Source: Burkholderiaceae bacterium
GTDB taxonomy: Bacteria; Pseudomonadota; Gammaproteobacteria; Burkholderiales; Burkholderiaceae_C
Direction: 5' to 3'
Length of the DNA stretch: 64,000 nucleotides
Assembly: GCA_024235955.1 (NCBI GenBank)
Contig: JACKLJ010000003.1
Location: forward strand, 1-64,000
Within the stretch, counting starts at the first letter, position 1, and each line of letters begins with the position of its first letter. This document shows positions 35,707-45,852 of this stretch, in pieces. The notes beneath the pieces were generated by a model. That model did no database searches. It worked only from the letters and a program-made list of their open reading frames with translations, and had not been told where the DNA came from. Position numbers and translations under genes: made by a program.

Positions 35707-36480
35707 GTGCGTCCCCTCGAGCCCGTTTCACCTTCCGCACGCGCCGTGCTCGGCATCGGCTTCTTCGTGCTGTTCGTCGCCGTCTGGGCCTTCTTCACGC
35801 TGGGCGGCTTCGTCTCGCCCACCTTCCTGGCCAGCCCGGTCACGATGCTCGAAGAAGGCATCAGGCTGTTCACCGAATTCGGCTTCGCCAAGGACGTGGG
35901 CATGACGGTCTGGCGCGTGGTCGGTGGCTTCGTGCTGGCGGCGGTGATCGGCGTGCCCATGGGTATCGCCATGGGCGCATGGAAGCCGGTGGAGGCGTTC
36001 CTGGAGCCCTTCGTCAGCTTCTGCCGCTACCTGCCGGCTTCGGCCTTCATCCCGCTGCTGATCCTGTGGGCCGGCATCGGCGAGATGCAGAAGATCCTGG
36101 TGATCTTCATCGGCTCCTTCTTCCAGATCGTGCTGATGGTCGCCGTCACCGTAGGCGGCGCCCGCAGGGACCTGGTGGAGGCTGCCTACACGCTGGGTGC
36201 CACCGGCCGCGGCATCGTGCGGCGGGTGCTGATCCCCGGCGCCGCGCCGCAGATCGCCGAGACGCTGCGCCTGGTGCTGGGCTGGGCCTGGACCTACATC
36301 ATCGTGGCCGAACTGATTGGCGCCTCCAGCGGCATCGGCCACATGATTGTCGACAGCCAGGCATTGCTCAACACCGGCCAGATCATCTTCGGCATCATCA
36401 TCATCGGGCTGATCGGGCTGGTGTCCGACTTCGCCTTCAAGGCGCTCAACCGCCGGCTGTTCGCCTGGGCCACGCTATGA
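35707..36480 (+). CDS. ABC importer permease, NitT/SsuC-like (hut-linked)
   Basis: A 257-residue BPD_transp_1 permease with six hydrophobic segments. The coupling loop EAAYTLGATGRGIVRRVLIP has the EAA/G pattern. FIPLLILWAGIGEMQKILVI is typical for the SsuC/TauC type. The GTG start at 35707 lacks a strong ribosome binding site, so a slightly later start is possible. The stop overlaps the ATPase ATG (ATGA at 36477-36480). Confidence 0.92.
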   Translation: MRPLEPVSPSARAVLGIGFFVLFVAVWAFFTLGGFVSPTFLASPVTMLEEGIRLFTEFGFAKDVGMTVWRVVGGFVLAAVIGVPMGIAMGAWKPVEAFLEPFVSFCRYLPASAFIPLLILWAGIGEMQKILVIFIGSFFQIVLMVAVTVGGARRDLVEAAYTLGATGRGIVRRVLIPGAAPQIAETLRLVLGWAWTYIIVAELIGASSGIGHMIVDSQALLNTGQIIFGIIIIGLIGLVSDFAFKALNRRLFAWATL

Positions 36481-37265
36481 GCCCCACGCAGCTTCGCATC
36501 CAGGGCGTCAGCCGCACCTTCGCGGGCGCGCGCGGCAAGCCGCCGACCCAGGCCCTGCTGCCGGTTGATTTCGAGGTGCGCGAGAACGATTTCGTCACCA
36601 TCCTCGGGCCTTCGGGCTGCGGCAAGTCCACGCTGCTGCGCATCGTGGCCGGGCTCGACTTCCCCACCACCGGGCAGGTGCTGCTGGATGGCGCGCCGGT
36701 CACCGGCCCGGGCGCCGACCGCGGCTTCGTGTTCCAGAGCTACACGCTGTTTCCCTGGCTGACGGTGGAGCAGAACATCCGCTTCGGTCCACGCGAACGC
36801 GGGCTGCCGGAAACCGAGCAGAAGGAACGCAGCGACTTCTTCATCGCCAAGGTTGGCCTGCGCGGCTTCGAGCACCACTACCCCAAGCAGCTCTCCGGCG
36901 GCATGCAGCAGCGCACCGCCATCGCGCGGGCGCTGGCCAACGACCCGAAAATATTGCTGCTGGACGAGCCTTTCGGCGCGCTCGACAACCAGACCCGTGT
37001 GCTGATGCAGGAGCTGCTGCTCGGCATCTGGGAGCAGGCCCGCAAGACCGTGCTGTTCGTCACCCACGACATCGACGAAGCCATCTTCATGGCCAACCGG
37101 GTGGCGGTGTTCAGCGCCCGGCCCGGCCGCATCAAGAGCGAGATCGCGGTGCCGTTCGAACATCCGCGCCATTACACCCTCAAGACCACGCCCGAGTTCA
37201 TGGCGATCAAGGCGCGACTGACCGAGGAGATCCGCGCCGAAGCCATGGCGGCGGACGCGCACTGA
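36477..37265 (+). CDS. ABC importer ATPase, NitT/SsuB-like (hut-linked)
   Basis: A 262-residue ATPase with Walker A GPSGCGKST (residues 44-52), Q-loop VFQSYTLFPWLTVEQNI, signature LSGGMQQRTAIARAL, Walker B KILLLDEPFGALD and switch VTHDIDEAIFMANRV. Completes the importer with the two preceding genes. hutC starts two bases after its stop. Confidence 0.94.
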   Translation: MSPTQLRIQGVSRTFAGARGKPPTQALLPVDFEVRENDFVTILGPSGCGKSTLLRIVAGLDFPTTGQVLLDGAPVTGPGADRGFVFQSYTLFPWLTVEQNIRFGPRERGLPETEQKERSDFFIAKVGLRGFEHHYPKQLSGGMQQRTAIARALANDPKILLLDEPFGALDNQTRVLMQELLLGIWEQARKTVLFVTHDIDEAIFMANRVAVFSARPGRIKSEIAVPFEHPRHYTLKTTPEFMAIKARLTEEIRAEAMAADAH

Positions 37266-37267
37266 GC

Positions 37268-38008
37268 ATGGCCAGAGCCGCTGTCAGCCCTCAGGCGCCC
37301 TACCAGCGCATCCGCCAGCACCTGCTGGCGCCGATCCAGTCCGGCGCCTGGCCGCCCGGGCACAGGCTGCCGTCCGAGAGCGAGCTGGTGGCACGCTTCG
37401 GCGTGGCGCGGATGACCGTGGGTCGCGCGCTGCGCGAGCTGCAGAACGAGGGTCACATTACCCGCGTGGCCGGCGTCGGCAGCTTCGTGGCCGAGCCCAG
37501 GCCGCAATCCACGCTGCTGCAGATCGCCAGCATCGCCAGCGAGATCCGCGAACGCGGCCACGAGCACCGCTGCGACGTGCTGGTGCAGCGCCGCGAGCGT
37601 GCCGAGCCCGAGGTGGCGCATGCGCTTGGCCTGCGCGCCGGCGCCTCGGTGTTCCACGCGCGCTGCCTACATCACGAGAACGGCGTGCCGGTGCAGCTGG
37701 AAGAGCGCTGGGTCAACCCCAAGGCGGCGCCGCAGTTCCTGAAACAGGACTTCGGCGTGCTCACGCCTTCCGAATACCTGGTGCGCCACGTGGCCTTCGA
37801 CGAAATCGAGCACGTGGTCGATGCCGTGCGTCCCACGTCCGAGCAGGCGCGCCTGCTGGCGATGGCGGCCGACGACCCGTGCCTGCTGCTCACGCGCCGC
37901 ACCTGGCACCAGGGCACACCCGTGACCTGGGTGCGCTGCCTGCACCCGGGGGCGCGCTACAGGCTCGGCAGCCGCTTCACACCGCGCGGCAAGCCGAACA
38001 CCGACTAA
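37268..38008 (+). CDS. hutC: Histidine-utilisation repressor HutC
   Basis: A 246-residue GntR-family regulator of HutC type: N-terminal winged helix (RLPSESELVARFGVARMTVGRALRELQNEG) and a C-terminal UTRA ligand domain (VFHARCLHHENGVPVQLEERWVNP, LTRRTWHQGTPVTWVRCLHPG). HutC proteins sense urocanate. Two TGTCTAGACA palindromes flank the block it sits in, one upstream of the importer genes and one before hutH, which gives both transcription units a matching operator. Near-overlap with the ATPase gene suggests autoregulated expression. Confidence 0.94.
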   Translation: MARAAVSPQAPYQRIRQHLLAPIQSGAWPPGHRLPSESELVARFGVARMTVGRALRELQNEGHITRVAGVGSFVAEPRPQSTLLQIASIASEIRERGHEHRCDVLVQRRERAEPEVAHALGLRAGASVFHARCLHHENGVPVQLEERWVNPKAAPQFLKQDFGVLTPSEYLVRHVAFDEIEHVVDAVRPTSEQARLLAMAADDPCLLLTRRTWHQGTPVTWVRCLHPGARYRLGSRFTPRGKPNTD

Positions 38009-38062
38009 AGCCTGCACCGGCAGGTTGACATCCACCCCCATCAGGCGTTCAATCCACCCTCG

Positions 38063-38078
38063 ACCTGTCTAGACAGGT
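38063..38078. promoter_or_regulatory. Candidate HutC operator 2
   Basis: ACCTGTCTAGACAGGT is a perfect 16-base palindrome 15 bases upstream of the hutH ATG. It shares the core TGTCTAGACA with the site at 34523. The neighbouring regulator HutC is the natural partner. Confidence 0.72.
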
Positions 38079-38093
38079 GCCCGTTTCCCCGCC

Positions 38094-39653
38094 ATGACCG
38101 ACTCCCTGTTGCTTCAACCCGCCCATGCCGACCTTGCCTGGCTGCGCCACGTCCACGGCGGCGGCGTGCGGCTGGCGCTCGATCCTGCCGCGCGGCCGGC
38201 CCTGCTGGCTGCCGAGCAGGCGGTGCAGGCCATCGTGGCGCATGGCGATGTGGTCTACGGCATCAACACCGGCTTCGGCAAGCTGGCGCAGACGGTGATC
38301 CCGCCCGGGCGCCTGGCCGAGCTGCAGCGCAACCTGGTGCGCTCGCACGCCGTCGGCACCGGCGAGCCGCTGCCGGCGCCGGTGGTGCGGCTGGTGCTGG
38401 CCACCAAGGCGCTCAGCCTGGCGCGCGGGCATTCCGGCGTGCGCCCGGCCGTGGTGGAGGCGCTGCTGGCCCTGTTCAACGCCGGGCTGCTGCCGCGCAT
38501 CCCGGCCAAGGGTTCGGTCGGCGCTTCGGGCGATCTGGCGCCGCTGGCGCACCTGGCGCTGGTGCTGATCGGCGAAGGCATGTGCGACACGCCCGACGGC
38601 GACACGGTGGACGGCGCCGAAGCCCTGCGCCGTTGCGGTCTGGCGTCGCTGGTGCTGGGTCCCAAGGAAGGGCTGGCGTTGCTGAACGGCACGCAGGTCA
38701 GCACCGCGCTGGCGCTGCACGGCCTGTTCGGCGCCGAAAGCGTGTTTGTGGCCGGCCTGATGGCAGGCGCGCTGTCGCTGGAAGCGATCCAGGGCTCGGT
38801 CAGGCCGCTGGAGCCACGCATCCACGCGGCGCGCGGCCAGCCCGGCCAGATGGCGGTGGCGGCGGCGCTGCGCACGCTGCTGGCGGGCAGTGCCATCGTG
38901 CAGTCGCACGAGCACTGCGGCCGCGTGCAGGATCCGTACTCGATCCGCTGCGTGCCGCAGGTCATGGGCGCCTGCCTGGACAACCTGGCGCACGCGGCGC
39001 GCGTGCTGGTCACCGAGGCCAACGCCGCCTCCGACAACCCCTTGGTCTTCACCGACACCGGCGAGGTCATCTCCGGTGGCAACTTCCACGCCGAGCCGGT
39101 GGCCTTCGCGGCCGACATCATCGCGCTGGCGGTGGCCGAGATCGGCGCCATCAGCGAACGCCGCACCGCGCTGCTGCTGGATTCCGGCCTGTCGGGCCTG
39201 CCGCCCTTCCTGGTGCGCGATGGCGGTGTCAACTCCGGCTTCATGATCGCGCAGGTCACCGCGGCGGCGCTGGCGTCGGAGAACAAATCCCTGGCGCACC
39301 CGGCCAGCGTCGACAGTCTGCCCACCTCCGCCAACCAGGAAGACCATGTCTCCATGGCCACCTTCGCCGCGCGCCGGCTGGCGGAGATGGTGCAGAACAC
39401 CGCCACCGTGGTCGGCATCGAGGCCATGGCGGCCTGCCAGGGCATCGAGCTCAAGCGCGACCATGCGCGGCCGGTGCGCTCGTCCGGCATGGTGGAAGCC
39501 GAGTGGCAGCACATCCGCTCCCAGGTGGCCTTCATCGAGGAAGACCGCTATCTCGCGCCGGATATCGAAAGCATGCGCCAATGGGCGCTGCGCCCGCCGG
39601 CGGCCTGGCCCGCGCCGCTGCGCCAGTGCCTGGCGAACGAGGTGCCGGTTTGA
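38094..39653 (+). CDS. hutH: Histidine ammonia-lyase
   Basis: Removes ammonia from histidine to give urocanate. The 519-residue protein contains the MIO-forming triad A144-S145-G146 in KGSVGASGDLAPLAHLAL, and the family blocks DVVYGINTGFGKLA, QDPYSIRCVPQVMG and SGGNFHAEPVAFAADI. Length is standard. The ATG at 38094 follows the operator palindrome. A family-1 repeat begins at its stop codon. Confidence 0.97.
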   Translation: MTDSLLLQPAHADLAWLRHVHGGGVRLALDPAARPALLAAEQAVQAIVAHGDVVYGINTGFGKLAQTVIPPGRLAELQRNLVRSHAVGTGEPLPAPVVRLVLATKALSLARGHSGVRPAVVEALLALFNAGLLPRIPAKGSVGASGDLAPLAHLALVLIGEGMCDTPDGDTVDGAEALRRCGLASLVLGPKEGLALLNGTQVSTALALHGLFGAESVFVAGLMAGALSLEAIQGSVRPLEPRIHAARGQPGQMAVAAALRTLLAGSAIVQSHEHCGRVQDPYSIRCVPQVMGACLDNLAHAARVLVTEANAASDNPLVFTDTGEVISGGNFHAEPVAFAADIIALAVAEIGAISERRTALLLDSGLSGLPPFLVRDGGVNSGFMIAQVTAAALASENKSLAHPASVDSLPTSANQEDHVSMATFAARRLAEMVQNTATVVGIEAMAACQGIELKRDHARPVRSSGMVEAEWQHIRSQVAFIEEDRYLAPDIESMRQWALRPPAAWPAPLRQCLANEVPV

Positions 39654-39654
39654 G

Positions 39655-39714
39655 GATCCAATTGGCCTCCAGCCCTTGTCTGGCAGCCGTAGATAGCTAT
39701 TGAATCAATAGTAT
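39655..39714 (+). repeat. Family-1 palindromic repeat, copy 10
   Basis: Starts right after the hutH TGA: GATCCAATTGGCCTCCAGCCC, TTGTCTGGCAGCCGTAGATA and a perfect CTATTGAATCAATAG. Located in the 83-base gap between hutH and hutU. Confidence 0.85.
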
Positions 39715-39736
39715 TTTCCGAGCCCAAGGAGAACCC

Positions 39737-41455
<1,719 letters not shown>

Positions 41456-41487
41456 GGCTCTGGGCCGGACGCAATCCGCGCCCACGT

Positions 41488-41504
41488 GTCCCGCATGGTG
41501 GGAC
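41488..41504. promoter_or_regulatory. Candidate IclR-type operator
   Basis: GTCCC and GGGAC arms separated by seven bases, with a further GTGGGACT half-site about 20 bases downstream, lie in the gap before the IclR gene. The arrangement is suggestive but short. Confidence 0.35.
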
Positions 41505-41547
41505 TCGAGTTCTAGGTTGTGGGACTCAGTAGGCCCATACTGGCGCC

Positions 41548-42288
41548 ATGAGCGCTGCCGCCACCGCCGTTCCCGCCGCCGACCGCGTGCTGCACGTGCT
41601 GGCGGCACTGGCGCGACAGGGGCGCGCCATGGCGGTGGGCGAGCTGATGGCGCAGACCGGGCTGGCGCGCAGCACGCTGTACCGCCAGCTGGCCCGCCTG
41701 CGGCAGTGGGGCTTCGTGCTGGAGCACGGTGGCCTGTACGCTCCCGGGCCCATGAGCCTGCAGCTGGCCGCGGGGTTCGATCTGGCCTCGCACCTAATGC
41801 AGGCCGCGCGACCGGTGATGCAGGAGCTGGCCGCGCAATCGCAGGAAAGCGTGGGCCTGCTGGTGGCCGTGAACGGCCACGCGGTCTGCCTGGACATGGT
41901 GGAAAGCTCGCATTCGCTGCGCTGCTCCTTCGACCGTGGCCGCAGCGTGCCGCTGCGCGCCGGCGCCTCGGCGCTTTGCCTGCTGGCGCATCTGCCGGCC
42001 GCGCAGCGCGAGGCGCTGCTGAACGAACAGGACATCGACTCCGCCGCCCGTGCCGCGCTCGACCAGCGTCTGGAGGCGATCGCCAAGGCCGGCTACGCGG
42101 TCAGCGAGGGCGAGGTGGATGCCGGCGTGTGGGGCTGCAGCGTGCCGCTGTTCAGCGCGCCGCGCCGCATGGCCGGCGTCATCACGTTGATGGCCCCGAC
42201 TTCGCGGGCACGCGGCCACGAGGACGCCCTGATCCGCAAGACCGCGGTGGCGGCGGCGCGCATCGCGCAGTCGCTCGGCCGCCCGTGA
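41548..42288 (+). CDS. IclR-family transcriptional regulator
   Basis: A 246-residue IclR regulator with an N-terminal winged helix (AVGELMAQTGLARSTLYRQLARL) and the IclR effector domain (ESVGLLVAVNGHAVCLDMVE, LRAGASALCLLAHLP, GVWGCSVPLFSAPRRMAGVI). Its place between hutU and the amino-acid transporter genes, on the same strand, suggests control of the second hut block or of uptake; the effector could be a histidine-pathway intermediate. This is positional inference. Confidence 0.93.
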   Translation: MSAAATAVPAADRVLHVLAALARQGRAMAVGELMAQTGLARSTLYRQLARLRQWGFVLEHGGLYAPGPMSLQLAAGFDLASHLMQAARPVMQELAAQSQESVGLLVAVNGHAVCLDMVESSHSLRCSFDRGRSVPLRAGASALCLLAHLPAAQREALLNEQDIDSAARAALDQRLEAIAKAGYAVSEGEVDAGVWGCSVPLFSAPRRMAGVITLMAPTSRARGHEDALIRKTAVAAARIAQSLGRP

Positions 42289-42343
42289 ACTGGCACACGA
42301 TGTGCAGACCGTTTGTTTTTCAAGCCAAGCAAGGAGCCTTTTC

Positions 42344-43090
42344 ATGACGATTCGCCGCCAACTTCTCATCGCCGGCCTGGGCACCGTGATCGCCAGCGCC
42401 GCCGGTCTGGCCCATGCGCAGGCAGGGACGCCCCTCAAGGTGGGCACCGACGCGACCTTTCCGCCGATGGAGTTCGTCGAGAGCAACAAACGCACCGGAT
42501 TCGACATCGAGCTGGTGGAAGCCATGGGCAAGGCCATGGGCCGCCCGATCGAGTGGGTGGACATCGACTTCAAGGGCCTGATTCCCGGTCTGGTGTCGCG
42601 CCGCTTCGATATGGCGGTGTCGGCCATCTACATCACCGACGAACGCAAGAAGGTGGTCGATTTCACCGAGCCGTATTACGCCGGCGGCCTGGTGGTGATG
42701 GTCAAGGACGGCAACGGTGCCATCGCCAAGCCGGCCGATCTGGCGGGCAAGAAGGTCAGCGTGCAGGTGGGCACCAAGTCGGTGAACTTCCTGAAGGAGA
42801 AATACCCGCAGGCGCAGCTGGTGGAGGTCGAGAAGAACCAGGAGATGTTCAACCTGGTGGACATTGGCCGCGCCGATGCCTGCGTGACCGGCAAGCCGGC
42901 GGCCTACCAGTACGCGCGCACCAAGGGCGGCCTGAAGGTGCTGCCCGAGCAGCTCACCACCGAGGAATACGGCATGGCCGTGCGCAAGGACCTGCCCGAG
43001 CTGACCAAGGCCGCCAACGAGGCGCTGGCCAGGCTCAAGGCCGACGGCACCTACGCGAAGATCGTGGCGAAGTGGTTTCCGAGCAAGTAG
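42344..43090 (+). CDS. Amino-acid ABC substrate-binding protein (HisJ/GlnH-like)
   Basis: A 248-residue extracytoplasmic binding protein (SBP family 3). Signal MTIRRQLLIAGLGTVIASAA ends near AHAQ; mature part has LKVGTDATFPPMEFVE, NKRTGFDIELVEAMG and AVSAIYITDERKKVVDFTEP. AAGGAG lies eight bases before ATG 42344. Histidine or a related polar amino acid is the probable ligand by context. No ATPase gene accompanies it. Confidence 0.93.
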   Translation: MTIRRQLLIAGLGTVIASAAGLAHAQAGTPLKVGTDATFPPMEFVESNKRTGFDIELVEAMGKAMGRPIEWVDIDFKGLIPGLVSRRFDMAVSAIYITDERKKVVDFTEPYYAGGLVVMVKDGNGAIAKPADLAGKKVSVQVGTKSVNFLKEKYPQAQLVEVEKNQEMFNLVDIGRADACVTGKPAAYQYARTKGGLKVLPEQLTTEEYGMAVRKDLPELTKAANEALARLKADGTYAKIVAKWFPSK

Positions 43091-43205
43091 GCTCCCCCTG
43101 TGGCGCTGGCGCGCCTTCCCCCTGAGGGGGACAACGCTGGTGGCCTGGGGGACCCCGGCCACGGCGTTCGCGCTTGGCCTGCTCCGCGGCCGCCTGAAGG
43201 GGCTT
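43091..43205 (+). repeat. Family-2 intergenic repeat, copy 4
   Basis: Begins at the stop of the binding-protein gene: GCTCCCCCTGTGGCGCTGGC, CCCTGAGGGGGACAACGC, GGGACCCCGGCCACGGCG and GGCCTGCTCCGCGGCC. Shorter and more diverged than the others. It lies between the binding-protein and permease genes of one transporter. Confidence 0.7.
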
Positions 43206-43296
43206 ACTGCGCAGCCCCGGGCGCGAGGGGTGTCATGACCGGCGGCGCCCGCCCGGCCGATGACTTGATTGCCATGCATTCACGCAACGAAACGCC

Positions 43297-43965
43297 ATGA
43301 ACTTCGACTTTTCTCCCGTCTGGGAAGGCTGGCAGGCGCTGGCGCGCGGCACCGGGGTCACGGTGGGCATTACCGCCTGCGCGCTGCTGGTGGGCTGCAC
43401 GGTTGGCCTGCTGGTCGGCATCGGCCGGCTGCATCCGCAGCGGCGCGCGCTGTACGCGCTGTGCACGGCTTACGTGGCGGTGTTCCGGGGCACGCCGCTG
43501 CTGGTGCAGCTGTTCATCTGGTTCTTCGGCCTGCCGCAGTTCGGCATCATGCTGCCGGCCTTCGTGTGCGGGGTGATCGGGCTGGGGCTGTACTCGGGCG
43601 CCTACGTGTCGGAGATCGTGCGCGGGGCCATCCAGTCGATCGCGCATGGCCAGACCATGGCGGCGCAGTCGCTGGGCATGACGCCGGCGCAGGCGATGTG
43701 GAACATCATCCTGCCGCAGGCGGTGGTGCGCATGATCCCGCCGCTGGGCAACGAGTTCATCGCGCTGATCAAGAACTCCGCGCTGGTGTCACTGCTCACC
43801 ATCCACGACCTGATGCACGAAGGGCAGAAGATCATCAGCGTGTCCTACCGCTCGCTCGAGGTGTACCTGGCGATCGCCGTGGTGTACTTCGTGCTCACCG
43901 GCACGGTGACGCTGATCCTGCGCCATTTCGAGAAGCGCCTGGGCGCGGGCGGCCTGGTGCGATGA
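43297..43965 (+). CDS. Amino-acid ABC permease (HisM/HisQ-like)
   Basis: A 222-residue permease of the polar-amino-acid type with five helices and the EAA loop QSLGMTPAQAMWNIILPQAV plus RMIPPLGNEFIALIKNSALV. Stop overlaps hutD start by four bases (ATGA). It should work with the 42344 binding protein; the ATP-binding subunit is not in the neighbourhood. Confidence 0.93.
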   Translation: MNFDFSPVWEGWQALARGTGVTVGITACALLVGCTVGLLVGIGRLHPQRRALYALCTAYVAVFRGTPLLVQLFIWFFGLPQFGIMLPAFVCGVIGLGLYSGAYVSEIVRGAIQSIAHGQTMAAQSLGMTPAQAMWNIILPQAVVRMIPPLGNEFIALIKNSALVSLLTIHDLMHEGQKIISVSYRSLEVYLAIAVVYFVLTGTVTLILRHFEKRLGAGGLVR

Positions 43966-44549
43966 GCGGCCTGCAGCCGTTCGCCCTGGCCGACCTCCCC
44001 GCCGAACCCTGGAAGAACGGCGGCGGCCGCACCCGCACGGTGGCCACCTGGCCGGCTGGCGCAGGGCTGAGCGATTTCGACGCGCGGGTCAGCGTGGCCA
44101 CCATCGCGGCCAGCGGGCCGTTCTCGCGCTTTCCGGGCATCGACCGGCAGATCGTGCTGCTGTCGGGCGGCGGCGTGCGGCTGAGTGGCCCGGGCATCGA
44201 CCACCACCTGGACATGCCGCTGGCGCCGTTCGCCTTCGCCGGCGAAGCCGAGGTCGAGGCCACGGTGCTCGGCGGCCCGTCGGAAGACTTCAACGTGATG
44301 GTGCGGCGCGGCCGCTGGCGCGCCCGCGTGGAGGTGCTGCGCACGGCACGCCACTGGCCAGGCGGCGCGGGCGGCGTGCTGCTGGCCTGGCGCGGCGACT
44401 GGACGGTGCTGGGCGATGCAGCCGACGCCGCCCCCGTGCGGCTGACACCGGGCGAAGGCGTGTGGTGGCAGAACGGCGGCCAGGCGCTGGCCTGTGCACC
44501 TGCGGGCGATGCCGGGGCGCTTCTGGCCGTGGCCTTCGATTCGGTATGA
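43962..44549 (+). CDS. hutD: HutD family protein
   Basis: A 195-residue cupin-fold protein of the HutD/Ves family, which in pseudomonads limits histidine catabolism. Typical parts: EPWKNGGGRTRTVATWP near the N-terminus, FSRFPGIDRQIVLLSGGGV in the middle, GPSEDFNVMVRRGRW and a C-terminal LTPGEGVWWQNGG. The biochemical role remains unclear in the family. Four-base overlap with the permease gene and a repeat fused to its stop codon. Confidence 0.9.
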   Translation: MSGLQPFALADLPAEPWKNGGGRTRTVATWPAGAGLSDFDARVSVATIAASGPFSRFPGIDRQIVLLSGGGVRLSGPGIDHHLDMPLAPFAFAGEAEVEATVLGGPSEDFNVMVRRGRWRARVEVLRTARHWPGGAGGVLLAWRGDWTVLGDAADAAPVRLTPGEGVWWQNGGQALACAPAGDAGALLAVAFDSV

Positions 44550-44604
44550 AAATGGGCTCTGGCCCTTTTGCATCGGGCGCAGGCAGCTATTGTTTTGGAA
44601 GCAA
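44546..44604 (+). repeat. Family-1 palindromic repeat, copy 11
   Basis: Overlaps the hutD stop codon: TATGAAAATGGGCTCTGGCCC, TTTTGCATCGGGCGCAGGCA and GCTATTGTTTTGGAAGCAA (second palindrome incomplete). Fills the gap between hutD and hutI. Confidence 0.8.
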
Positions 44605-44610
44605 ATCACC

Positions 44611-45852
44611 ATGAACACCCAGTTTTCCGCCGACGGTCTCTGGCACCGGCTGCGCCTGCTCGACATGCAGGCCTTGCTGGCCGGTGAACTGTGCACCTCT
44701 CCCGGCGTGATCGCGGTGCAGGGCGGCCGCATCACCTATGCCGGCCCGGCCGAGGTGCTGCCCGCCGGCTTGGCCGCGGCCGGCCCGCGGCACGACGGCG
44801 GCGACGCGCTGGTCACGCCCGGCCTGGTCGATTGCCACACGCACCTGGTCTACGGTGGCCAGCGCGCGGGCGAGTTCGCCCAGCGGCTGGCCGGCGCCAG
44901 CTACGAGGAGATCGCGCGTGCCGGTGGCGGCATCGTCAGCACCGTTCGGGCCACGCGCGAGGCCAGCGAAGAAGAGCTGCTGGCCGCCGCCGCGCCCAGG
45001 CTCGAACAACTGCTGGCCGACGGCGTGACCGCCATCGAGATCAAGAGCGGCTATGGGCTGGAGCTGGCGGCCGAGCGCCGGCAGCTGCGGGTGGCGCGCG
45101 CGCTGGGCGAGCGTTACGGCGTCACGGTGAGAACCACCTTCCTCGGCGCGCACGCGCTGCCGCCCGAGTTCGCCGGCCGCGCCGACGACTACATCGCCCA
45201 GGTCTGCGACCACATGCTGCCCGCGCTGGCCGACGAAGGGCTGGTGGACGCGGTGGACGCGTTCTGCGAACGCATCGGCTTCACGCTGGCGCAGACCGAG
45301 CGCGTGTTCCAGGCCGCCGAGCGGCTGGGCCTGCCCGTCAAGCTGCATGCCGAGCAACTGTCCGACATGGACGGCGCGGCGCTGGCTGCGCGCTACGGCG
45401 CGCTTTCCTGCGACCACGTGGAGCACCTGAGCCCGCGCGGCATCGCCGCCATGCGCGATGCAGGCAGCGTGGCCGTGCTGCTGCCCGGCGCCTACTACGC
45501 GCTGCGCGACACGCACCTGCCCCCTGTGGAGGCGCTGCGCGAAGCGGGCGTGCCCTTGGCCGTCAGCACCGACCACAACCCCGGCACCTCCCCCGCGCTC
45601 AGCCTGCTGCTGATGCTCAACATGGCCTGCACGCTGTTCCGCCTGACGGTGGCCGAGGCGCTGGCCGGCGTCACCGTGCACGCGGCGCGTGCGCTCGGCC
45701 TGCAGGCCACGCACGGGCGCATCGCCACCGGCGTGCCGGCCAACTTCGTGCTCTGGCAGCTGCAGGAGCCGGCCGAACTGGCCTACTGGTTCGGCCAGCG
45801 GCCGGCCTGCCGCGTGGTGCGCCAGGGCCGCATCGTGGAGGGCGGACGATGA
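44611..45852 (+). CDS. hutI: Imidazolonepropionase
   Basis: Opens imidazolonepropionate to formiminoglutamate. The 413-residue metal-dependent amidohydrolase shows LVDCHTHLVYGGQRAGEFA, with metal-binding HxH, then AEQLSDMDGAALAARYGAL and HVEHLSPRGIAAM, and the conserved Asp in STDHNPGTSPA. Standard length. Stop overlaps the hutF ATG by four bases. Confidence 0.96.
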   Translation: MNTQFSADGLWHRLRLLDMQALLAGELCTSPGVIAVQGGRITYAGPAEVLPAGLAAAGPRHDGGDALVTPGLVDCHTHLVYGGQRAGEFAQRLAGASYEEIARAGGGIVSTVRATREASEEELLAAAAPRLEQLLADGVTAIEIKSGYGLELAAERRQLRVARALGERYGVTVRTTFLGAHALPPEFAGRADDYIAQVCDHMLPALADEGLVDAVDAFCERIGFTLAQTERVFQAAERLGLPVKLHAEQLSDMDGAALAARYGALSCDHVEHLSPRGIAAMRDAGSVAVLLPGAYYALRDTHLPPVEALREAGVPLAVSTDHNPGTSPALSLLLMLNMACTLFRLTVAEALAGVTVHAARALGLQATHGRIATGVPANFVLWQLQEPAELAYWFGQRPACRVVRQGRIVEGGR

